A stretch of 64,000 nucleotides of DNA. It comes from Pisaster brevispinus. Taxonomy: Eukaryota > Echinodermata > Asteroidea > Forcipulatida > Asteriidae. The position numbers and the translations under genes are program-made. The stretch is from assembly GCA_023634235.1 (NCBI GenBank), contig JAMKCF010000011.1, positions 6,987,218 to 7,051,217 on the forward strand, in the 5' to 3' direction. Shown here one piece after another: positions 37,901 to 49,900 of this stretch (within the stretch, counting starts at the first letter, position 1; every line of letters starts with the position of its first letter). The notes below the pieces were generated by a model. That model was given only the letters and a program-made list of their open reading frames with translations. It did no database searches and was not told the origin of the DNA.

Positions 37901-40900
37901 ACATCTATTCAATATGTCCTTGCCCTTCACAAGTATCAGGCTCTGCGGTATCCGTCAAATTGATAGAGGAAAATTGAACAGTGTGTTTTCCTGTTTTGTT
38001 GAGCAGTGTTTGATGATAAAGGTATAATTTATCAGTAGATTTTGGAAGGATAATTTAAGTTCCATCCTCTAGTTTATAATGAACAGACAAAACTACCGAC
38101 CTGTGAGGAATCTCATCAGATGAAGTGGTCACGTTTCAGTGAAAGCAGCAAATTGTAGTTCATGTTCGTGTCTGGGCTAGTTAGTGCTGTCATAATATTT
38201 ACTGCGGGTTTCCTGAAGTCATCAATTCTTATACGACTTGTCGGGGCTCAAAATACTCACTGGACTGCAGGCAATTTTCCCATTAACTTTAGCTCTCGGG
38301 GCCAGTACATCCACCACCGAACAAGTCCTGCAGCGTGCTGTTTTTCCCCAAACACATACATGCCTTAAAGTAATACAAAGGTCGTGGCAATGCAAAGGTC
38401 GTGGGGTTCGAATCCCACCCGAGTGATTGCCTGTGGATTTTTTTCACAGAGCTTGGGGGAAAGCACTGAGCATACAGTGCTTAATACACATCGGTGTAAG
38501 GGGGAAAAAAAAACAAATTAAAATTCACATACATGCCTTTGCAGTTTTACCAATTTATTCTGAAGCTTTTTTCAAATGCAAAACGCCTCCAAAAGGTCCA
38601 GGAAATATAAACAAATATCAAGTAATAAACCACAAGGGAAACTGACTGGGGAATTTAGTTTTGGGGTAAACGTGATTTGAACGTGGGACCTCCAGTTAAA
38701 CGTGCCAACGCTCTACCAACTGAGCTATGTAGCCCTAGTGTTGGCAGTCTCTCTATTTTTCAGGCGCGTTAATCTAGAGTTTGCCGATTCAAATCACGTT
38801 CGAGTCAATCTTTCTTTGTTCACCCTAAAATTGAAATATAAAACAGAAAGGTATATTTGAGGTCTTGTCAAAACTATTTCCGGTTCCAGCGGAAAACTCT
38901 TAGCTACAAGACCCTATAATCTAGTGGAGACGGTCTTGAAAGTTGAGCCCTGCTTGTCACCCAGCCAGAGAGTTATTAGATACCATCATACTAATAAAAG
39001 TGTCACTGACAATAAACCGAGACGCGAACTGAATGCTTTCAAATTTTGCCGTTCTCATTTTCAGAAGCAACCTTGAGTTGGGAGACGTTTGAGCAGTATT
39101 GTGTCTGGCAGCTTCTCCTGGCGCACGATGTTGAAGTCGATCAATTCATCTCAGTCGTCCCCAAGCTCACATACAAAGGTTAGTGGACCATCCGAGGGCT
39201 GCGTTGTTGCGTCGCCTTCATTGGCTACCACTCCAAACACGCTATAAATTCAAGCTTCTTGTCGTTGTGTGCAAATGTATCAACTCTCTGGCACCTTCAT
39301 ATCTTCATATCTCTTTCAACATGTCTGTCTATGCCACCCCCTCATCATTTGACAAAACACGTCTTCATAATCCCCCAAAAGTAAGGTCACCTTCTGGAGA
39401 TCATGCCTTTCAAGCCTCCCCCCCTTGGAATCCTTCCCCATATCGCCTTGAAAGCAAGCATACTCCAGCTTTCCACAATTAGATTCAAAACCCATTTATT
39501 TGTGTAATCATGCTTTAATGTTTTTGTGGTATAGTTTTGTATCTGTGTCAATGCATTGTTTGTTTGTGTCTTTATTTATGTAGCTTAAAATTTGTAAAGT
39601 GCTCCGACCTTCGTTGGGCGCTGTAATAATGCCATTTCAAATGTTGATGAAAGTACCATCATTAATGGCAGAAATTAGGAGATAAGATCATTCAAACATG
39701 AAAGTTTTGTTAACTTTGCTTCTGTTTTTAAAAGAATTTATGTATATTTTTTTAATGTTTTAACAATTGTATGCATACAAAAACTTGCGGGCAACTCAAA
39801 GTTTTGGTTGACTCGGCCGACCAGCAAGTGAAAGTTATGGGAAACCCCTACATCATTGAAAGTTACCAATAGTCTGCAAGTTAACAATAACTTTTTCATT
39901 CCTGACATCAAGAATTAAGAGCCTTTTCATTTTATTGGCCTGAAAATAGTTGTTTAAAGCGAGGTTGCCCCCAGCAAACAGACAAAAGGAGTCTGGTTAT
40001 CTGGTGAGCTGGAAAGCAACCTCGTTACCATGAGCAGCGCGTCGTATCGATACCTCACATCACTAACCCTCTGGTTAAAAAAAATAAAAAATTTGATTGG
40101 CTCCATAAGGGACTGCTTTGCGGGCTCGCTTGTAAAAAAAACTTTAGGATGCTTAATACGTGTGTAAATGCAAGTATTTTGATGTGATTTCCCAAAATGT
40201 TTTTACCTGGTCGCCCATGAACTGCATACAGTTAGACATGTCACAAAATTAAAGAAGAATGAGAGGGAGGGGACCAGTTAGGCCCTTCCATGGCAAAACA
40301 GCCTAACTATAAAAAAAGAAGACATTTTGAGAAAAGCAAGTACAGAGATAAGCTGTTTTGCCATAAAAATGGGATGGAGGTGTAAAAAGAGGTTGAGATA
40401 GGACATGTAATATTCGCAAACCATACATAGCATGCCTTTAAAACTCTGAAAAAAAAACCGCTCTAAGTTTACCCAGAAATGATCTTTTATAAAAACCAAA
40501 CATTTTCGAGTTGGGCTGTTTTGCCAAGGAAGTTGCTCTATGACTTGGTTCCTCTTTTGCGGGCAAAATAGAGTGGATTAACCATAGAGTGGATTGACCA
40601 TAGAGTGGATTGACCATAGAGTGGATTGACCATAGAGTGGATTGACCATAGAGTGGATTGACCACGGGCCTAACTAAATTGTGTCATAAACTGGCACATT
40701 TTTTATTGACCAGTACCAGGGGTTATGAGCAATCATAATCCCCTTGCTGGGGGGAAAAAAAATACCATGGCAAGATCGATCACCTCTGGGAATGAGGTTG
40801 GCTGGAAAGTCAAGCGTGTGATCATTAGTTGCTCACACAGACTCTTTAGTATGTATATACTTGGCACCATATACATGTACTATGCACCAACAGGATAGTG

Positions 40901-43900
40901 TAAAAAACCTTTGTATTTAGGAAATATGGCTTGAGTTGTGAGTAATACCCATAGAGTGTTATTGCAGTTTAGGTTGTTGACGTGAAAATATCCCACAATG
41001 CTTTTAAAACTGGCTCCCTCAGGCATGTGATTTCTCAGGTTTTATCCTGTTTTTCTCAAAATCTCCTTGAGCCTTCAGATTTTATTGAAGAGAGTGAAGC
41101 AATCACCAAATGGAGACAGAAATAGTCCACATTGTGTCCAAACTTGTACTTTTGTGTTTTGGGTGATTCATGGAGTCTGTATAAAACCTGAATCGTATCA
41201 TCTGGGAGGTTCCCGGTTTATAGTAAAGGGAACCCAGACCCGCAAGCGGTTTTCGGGAATTAGTCAATCTCATCCCAGCTCACTATTTCTCGTTGTTGCT
41301 TTGTACCCAGATCATCCAGAGGCCATGGCCAGCTTGTTACTCATGTTAAAAATAGAAAGGTAAGAACAAAAACCCTCCTCAGTGCAAAGAATGAAGCAGT
41401 GTTTAGTAACAGTGCAGTCTTAGAGAGTAGACGATTTATTAAGAGTGATGCTTAGGTTGATGAGGTGTGCAACAAAGCCCCTAATACTCCCCCCTGTCTA
41501 TAACCTCAACAGCCCCCCCCTCCTAAGCTTTTAAACGTCTGCACCAAGTTATTTCATTACGCAGTGCCGACCCTCCCCTTCTGGTTGTAAGTCAAGTCTT
41601 GTCAGATGGGAGGGCAATCGAAAGTCAAATCGTGCTCCAAAAACCATAAATTCCACTTAAACTACTTCTCTCATTAGTACGCCCAGGAAATCCGCTATCG
41701 GTTTCACGCCATGAAATTCCTATTAGGGGTTTTCATTGGAGACATGAGGTCAGGGTGTTATGTTTGGACACCTCAAGCACTGACTCAACAGAAATCAGAT
41801 GCAGCCGCAAACCAGCCGGCTGTTGTTTAAAGAGGAATGCCACTCTGGGGGAACACGGTATTCGGGGCCAGATTTCATTAAGCTAGTAAGCGGATGATTA
41901 CTGCTTAGCATGCTCCCCATAAGTAGAATCTGTGTTTTAAATTTCTGTTATAAATCTGTAAGCCAAGTTAAAGGTGTGCTAACTAAAGTGTTACAACGGG
42001 TCCAAACAACCGTGACTGCGTATTCATGTGATGCTGTGAAGCATCTTGATTGTATGGTACAGAGTAATTCCATGTATGCGGACAGATTTTTACTTACGGA
42101 TTTCATAACGCTGTTCTGCATGAGTTGTTTGTTTAACGAAATAATTTGCCGAGCAGGGAACCAGGCACAGGCACTGTAAATGGCATTGTATTTTGGGTGG
42201 TAACCCACGTGTGCTTAGCAAAGTAGTTTGATTCACAGCTTTATGACATAAGAGTCCCAGTGCTCAGAACTGTTGATTTCGTTCATTAATGCAGAAAAAT
42301 AGTTTTGGCTGTTTCTGGTTAAAATATTACATGGCACTTAGAATGAGTTCAAAATTAATAGAGCAAGTATGTGTTTTTGCTACTAAGAATGTGAATGGCT
42401 ATTTATCAGTAGACTTTGGTCCAATTTCTAAAAAAGAAGAAGCAGGAAGCAGAGAATGGTGCTCAAACATGGCCCAATTTCACAAAGCTGTTAAGAATAA
42501 ACCAATACTTGCTGAGCAAAGAAAAAAATAAATAAATAAAATAAATAGCAGGGCACCAAGTTGCAACAGTAAGAATTATATGGCACATTTGGCTGGTCAG
42601 CTGTCTGTGCTAAGGATACCTGTGCTAAACAGTTTTCTCTTGGTGCTTACCAGCTTTGAAATTTGGCTCACAGTGCTTAGCAATGTTGTCCAAATGCTGG
42701 TTAAAACAGCTGAGAACCTGTTGAAATTGACTTCAAGTGGTTCGGCTGGCTAGGTTACTGCTTCCCCAATAGTTCCAACTTAAGTCCCATATTGACCCAA
42801 TTCAGCTGACATCGTCCCTACGATCTTGGGTGTGCCACTTTTGGAGTTAATATCTACATGTGGTATACACAGTGCAGCGTGTATTGTAGGCGGTGTGGTT
42901 TTTACGCGCTTAGCATAATTTTTTACATGCAATATGACTTCCAAAATGGCGGACGTGGCAGGCGGCAGGCGCGCGTGTTGTTGGTGCAAAGGGTCAGTAT
43001 AAGGAACTGTAGGGCAAACCTGGACAGTGTACACTCGACAGTTGTTTTGGCTGGTATCCCAATTCTGCTATTAAGCAATAACTTGTCAAATTACCGTGCC
43101 CCATTTCACTGAGGTGTTGAGCTGAACAACAAACCACTTTTTTTGTTTAAGCAGCCTGTTTGGCAAGGTGTTTCTGCTTAGTAAGGTTTGTCTGGACCTA
43201 GCAGGTGTTTTTGTGCTTAACAGCTTTGTAAACCAGGCCCCAATTCCATAGAGCGGCTTGAGCACAAAATAAGTAGCTGAGCACAAAACAATTTCACTTA
43301 CCAGAATAAGGTTACCAGCCAAAATGCCATGTTACTCCTACCATTTCCGACTGGTTTCCTGAGCCCGACTTCATAGAGCTGCTTTAAGCACAAAAAGTAG
43401 CTAATAAAACAATTTTGCTTACAAGAATAAGGTTACCAGCCAAAATACTATGTAACATGCCGTATTTGAATGGTTCCCTGCTTGGCTTTGCTTAGCAGAA
43501 ACACCGTAAGCAGCTCAGTGAAATTGGGACCCTGGACCCTTTTAGTCTGGAGCTCCCCTTTAAGTGTTAATTGATAGCAGTCGAGGACCATGACCGCACG
43601 GCAGCATGAAAGTGTAGACAAGCAATTTAGATGATTTCCTATGTATGTGATTTATGGGGCTCTTGTGCTGGGTGTTTTCCCACAGTGTTGCCAGATACTG
43701 TGTGCAGTAGCTGCGGACGTTGACCGCGAGTAATCGGGGGGGGGGGGGAGGGTAAAACAAAGGAGTAACAGAATGGGGGTAAGTGTGTAGGAGAAGAGGG
43801 TGAAGTAAGGGTTGATCATGGGAGGGTGGAGGGGGTGGGTGCGGGGCACAGGAAGTTTGCTGTGTGTGATCCCAACGTTAATGTGAGATAAACATTTGCA

Positions 43901-46900
43901 GACGTTACATTCCTCGAATTTTCAAGCCAATTTTATTTGTTTATCTCTCTGAAAAACAGCGTGATAGTTTATTTAAAAAATAGGCTTTAAAAGCCTGTCA
44001 AACCAGATTGAACCATATGTAGATGTTAAGCACTTGTACTCAAAATGATTTTCCTACTTTTGTCTAGGGGTAAATTTCTTGCAAATTTTTGACTCTTTCT
44101 ACTGGTTGATGTTGACCTTTAGATGGCTTATTACGCAGATTCACCCTGTTGCATAAATTTGAACCTGAGTGGGCTGAGACAGCATTGTGTTGGATTTGCC
44201 GCTTAGCTCTAGTGCTTATTTAAGCAGCTTGGGGTTGTATGCTCCCCAGGGAGTTGAGAAAGTTTGAGGAATGGTCTAAGTATGCCTGATGAACAGGGAT
44301 AATTAATGATGTAGATTGCCATGATCTAGATACTAGGATATGTGAGCTATATAGGAACATCATAATATTATAAGTTTTACAGTAAATTCTTGTTTTGTTT
44401 CATTCAGTCTTTTTTCTTGGGGTGCCTAGCCTCACGATGGTCAATTTCCATTTGTGAAATCGTCTTATTTTTCCTTTCATTTCAGAATATCCTTGGAGTT
44501 GCTGAAACCTCTAATGTCTCGGCCCTGTAAATACGGAGACAGGTTTACCTCGTCGATACTGAGTTACTGGGCCGTACAGGATGAGCAGCATCTCGCTGAC
44601 CTGATCAAGACGCTACTGGTCAGAGCGACGACATCGGCCAAGAGGTTAAGGCAAAGGTAAAAGCTGCTTTTGTTTAGTTTTTTTTTTATGTTATGTACAC
44701 AAAGGATGAAACTGAGTTTGGGTTTAAATAGTACATAAATATTACCATGAATGTGTGAAGGTTTTGGGATAAAATAGCAAATTGTAGACCACAATGACTA
44801 TTATCAAGTAATAAACCACAAGGGAAACTGACTGGGTAAATTTGAAATAACTTTGGTTTGAACAAAGAAAAATTGCATAGAGTGGGATTTGAACCTGCGA
44901 CCACTTGACGGATTAACATTCTCGCGCTCTACCAAGTGAGCTATAGCTAGCCTCATTGTTGACAAAATAGGAAGACCACCGACATTAGGGCTGGATAGCT
45001 CAGTCGGTAGACTGGCGGCATGTTAATCCAGAGGTCGCAAGTTCAAATCCTGCTCTTGAACATTTGATAAATCACTCTAAGAAGTGGCTAGGTTATACTC
45101 ATTACGGCTGTATTACTAACAGATGAAAAGATTTTTTCAAAATTGTAAGCAACCGTTTTGAGTGTTGTACAATAATAACAATGGTTCTTTATTCTCAAAG
45201 CAATTATTGCATCGATTCAAATTGTTTGCATTGCCCACAGCTCACAGGATTCAAAGTGTCCACTCATCACCGAACTCAGTGGTTAACGTTTCTGCCCTAG
45301 AATGTGGAGGTCCTGGGTGCAAATCCCACCCGAGTAGTATTTCTATCGATTTGTTTTTCCACAGAACTCTGGAAAGCTCTGAGGATACAGTGCTGATCAA
45401 ACATCATTATGAATGCTGGCGTTTTAAAACCTCTTTGATATAGTTGTATTTTTCACTATGTCTTTCATCATGGTTTGCAGGTTTTGTTTGTACTTCATGT
45501 ATTTGAACAACTATTAAACTATTCTGTTTTTCAATACTACTTGTATTTTAAAATAACTTTGTCAATGCTTTGTTTTGTCTCTTTAGATGTTTTGTTTTGT
45601 TCTTGTTTTTTAACTTACTTTTAGTTTAGTTTGCTTCCGTGTTTAATTTACTTGGCTACTATCTGTACACTTTAAGCAATCTTTAAATTTTAATTTTAAG
45701 TGTTTTTAGTGCGTAGGGTTTTATAGCTTTTATTGGTAGGGGCTTTGGGATATTTTACATAAGGCGCAATATAAATGCCTCTTTATTATTATTATTATCA
45801 ATGTAGGGTAAAACCTCCAAATTATGTTCTCTATCCCTGGTGCAATTCTTTATGAACTATTACGCTATCTTCATGCAACTGTTATGTTATCTTAATGTAA
45901 CTAGTACGTTATCTTTGTGCAACTACTACTTTAACTACACAAACTATTTTTACAAATTGTTTTCAGGCAAGCCAGCAAACCTTCCAACATCCCCTCCCCA
46001 GATCAGATCCTGGGCCACCTCGAGGCACTGAGGCAAACGTGCGCCATCAAACAAACAATGTGTAAGTCAATCACTTGTCTCAATTCCTGCATGGGGATAA
46101 CAGGCATAGGAAATTTCCGCGTTTACGCTGATGTCCGCATTTTTTTTCTTCTTCCCATTATGCATCTTTTCTCGTGGCTGTGTTTTTTTCCTGGCCGCGC
46201 CGCTAATACTACTCTCCGCTTTTTATGTCCAAACAGTACACACTTCTTGCAAAACCAGGTGTTGAGCTGCTCATCATTAAGGTTGTGCCAAGATTTTGGC
46301 ATTTGAGTCAGGGACGAGACCCTGTAATTGGCAGAAACTTGGCCATGCCTGAACATGGGGGCTATAAATTAGTCGTTGTATGGGTAAAATCAATATTACT
46401 TGTATACTGTCTAAGATGCTGGAACTGTAAACCACAGGTCAGTGGTTCTACATATAAGTTGGTTCCTCACTCATGTTTTCTTAAAACTAAACGTTTTTCA
46501 GTTCTCGTTTCACTTTCCTCTTCATTTTTATTTGACAATTGGTTTCTGTTTGAGTTGATTTGATTTATCCCCATTGTGTGTTTTTAGTTTTCAGTCAAGA
46601 GGCTGTTCTGCAGGGGTTACAGACGGTGCAGAATGCATGCACAGATTCACAGAAAACAAAGTAAGTCCCTGTTCTGTGGGGGGGGGGCATGACCAGGGAA
46701 ATATTTCATTGGGAATTTGTAAACACAAACATGGATATATGGGTGGTGGTTTGTATTTTGGAGTAATGAATAGTAAGATTACGCCTAGTTTATCCTGTAA
46801 CTGTGATGATATTATAAATAGTACGCCCAGTTTACCCCATATGCATGATAGTAGTATCAAATATACTGAGGTTTTACCTCATAGCCATAGTAACAGTGTG

Positions 46901-49900
46901 TATGTAGACAGTGTGCCCAGTTAGCCCCACGAGGATTTTTTATCAGCAGTAAACCCAGCTCGCCCTGTACCCAGGGCAGTAATACTAATCGGTCAATGTA
47001 CCCAGCTTACCCCATAACCACAATGATATTCATAATGTCTGCAGTACACCTAGACTACCCCATAAACCACATTTATAATATCTGCAGTACACCCAACTTA
47101 TCCCTTATACCACATTGATAATATCAGCAGTACACCCAGACTGCCCCGTAAACCACAATGAGAATATCAGCAGTACGCCCAGTCAACCCCATAAACCATA
47201 ATGATAATATCAGCAGTACGCCCAGCCTACCCCATAAACCACAATGATAATATCAGCAGTACGCCCAGCCTACCCCATAAACAGTAATGATATTATGAAC
47301 AGCACACCCAGCTGACCCCTTAACCATAGTGACAATCCACAGTACACCCAGCTTACCCAATAACCACATGTAAGAGTGTCAGCATTACCCCAGGGAACAA
47401 ATTCTGTGGAAAAGTATATCTACTTACTACACACACTAAGCATAATACTTGAAAATGTGTTAACTGCATTGAAATATAGCCATCAATCTGTAATTGATAA
47501 ACAGGAATCATTCCAGAACAGTGTACCTAGTGGTGCAACAGTCTCGTTCAAAAACTCAATCCAAAGCAGTACTAGCAAACAATAAAAAATGGAGTATTTA
47601 TTGAGTATTCTTCACCTCTGAATTTGTATGCGAAGCCGAAGGGACAAATAGTTTTTGTCTTGTCCTTCTGAGTGTGTGTACTTGTTGTGACATTCAAATC
47701 AAGGACTGATAACAGAAGGGGCAATAGGTTCATGATTGCTATCACAAAGGAAAACAATGGAGTCCACGTTTGTCAGGACAAAGAGTTGAACAAAGGAGGG
47801 TCCAGGACTGGAGGCCATTACACACTTGTGTGGGCTTATGGGAGCGCCCTTGTGGGATATTTTCAACAATGGAACAATGGACCCCACAAGAGAATTCTTT
47901 GTTAAACCTGGACCCCACAAGAGAATTCTTTAGAAAAGGGAATAATAGAACAATAGCAGGACCCTACAAACCCGATCCGTAAGGTTGGGTGTGTGTGTGC
48001 AGGCTGATGCACGGGCACTTGTCAGTTCTTTTACGCAATTGAACAAGAGACCCTACAAAGCCCTCCCAAAATAGAAATATCTGAGAGATAATACAAGAAG
48101 AATGAGATTAGTTAGTTTGTCAACACACCGTTCTTGATAATATATTAAGTGGCCACCAAGTGGATAGGGCAGTACCCACCCGCATATTTTGTTTGTAAAA
48201 CAGTGAGTTGTATTTAACGCCGAGAAGGTGGAGGGAGGGGGTTGGGGGACGGGACAGAAGAGGTTGGGAAAGAGAGTAAAAAATCCAATCCAAAGTTCAG
48301 TCTAAACATTTAGAGTCATCTCAAGTCAGTAGGTTATGAAACTTTGCATGTTGAAGATCCAATCAAGTGAGGTTCGGGGACACACCATGTAATAAATCTC
48401 TCGTTTGAGCTGTGGTGGTTTCTGAGAAGTACCAGCGGCTCAGAACCACCACAGCTCATTATGAGATTTATGACACGGTGTCTCCGTAAACCTCACTTGA
48501 TAATCTCAACTCGGGCATAATATTATTCTGACTTTAATCTGATTCCAATTTGGTTGTTCTCAGAAAAATCAGTAAATCGTTATTAAATAGCCCAACAAGT
48601 CTGTAGAAGCCGTTACTATATTTCTGTACAGATAGACCAGTCCGTGGACTCAATAAATTGTCCTATTTTTTTTCAACGGCCAAAAACATCATACCTGTTG
48701 CAAATTCATCCATCTAATTGCTTAGACCAGGTTTCAGAAATGAAAAATAAAATGAAAAGTAAAATCTCTTGGGTACTGTGCCATGAGGTATAAGTTTGAG
48801 GGGCTTTGTAGACCTTTCTATTGCAACATCACAGCCTGAGTTTTTGAGAACCAGGAATGGACAACTTTGGGAAGCCATAAATGCAAAGCAAAAGCAGACA
48901 ACCACAGTTTGTAACAATGTTACATAAACATTCAAAAATAGTGTTGACTTTGTTGGAAACAAAGCAACCAATCATGGGATGCATTCCTTTAGTTGAAAGT
49001 TTGCAGAAATGTTGAACTGCGTCACAACATCTGTTAAGGGTGAATATTTTGCTATCATTCTGTCGTCCATGCCAACCGGCGCGGTTTGTTGATCAACAAT
49101 AGAAAGGTCTATTTTACACACCATGGGGAGGCTTAGGCCTGCTCCCCAAGTTATTGATTTGTGGTGATCTCGTCTATAAATCTTCTGAAATGTAACACCC
49201 GTGAAGTTGGGGGCTTCATGGTCTAGATTCAGGGAGACCCATACTCCAATCTGCCATATTTGTGGTTTTTTATCTTGGGTGATGTGTAGTTTCTGTAAAG
49301 CCCTCTCACATGAATGCCCAGGAGACTTCGTGGGTTTGATCCTAAAGATAGGGGAGGCCCAGGCCACCCATTTCTCAGCAAGTTCTTTGTTTTTTGTGTG
49401 TGTGTTTTTTTTTTATTGAAATGCAATCCGGAATTATGTGTAATAACCGTATGAATTTTTTGTTTGCGGCCACACACAGATACAGTGATCTCTTTGGTCT
49501 GACAGAAGACCTTGACGATATGTCCTCAAGAACGACCCGTAGCCGAGTCACCAGAAGGTCACCAGGGTCATCTAGTCCCAAAAATAGGAAGACAGTGCAA
49601 AATGACGTGGAGTCATCCTCCGAGTCTGATCAGGTATGGCCTTTATGTAATGGGGCATTAGCAGATGTGCAATAGGGCATTAACAGTTGTCTGTAATAAT
49701 GCACAAGGAGCCCAGAGGGCATTAGTGGAAGTGGAATAGGGCATTAGCAGTTGTCTGTAAGAATGCCCAAGAAACCCAGAGGGCATTAGTAGGAGTGGAA
49801 TAGGGCATTAGCAGTTGTCTGTAATAATGCCCAAGGAGCCCAGAGGGCATTAGTAGGAGTGAGTAGGGCATTAACAGTTGTCCGTTATAATGCCCAAGGA

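Noticed and set aside
44990..45065. tRNA-Asn-like gene
   Set aside because: Same reasoning: A and B boxes are present, but the stems are imperfect and the copy belongs to a dispersed SINE family with at least eight relatives in the window.
46588..46594. Alternative INTS3 exon 30 acceptor at TTTTCAG (46588-46594)
   Set aside because: Starting after it breaks the reading frame from exon 29 and loses the conserved FFSQ. The upstream TTTTTAG keeps both.
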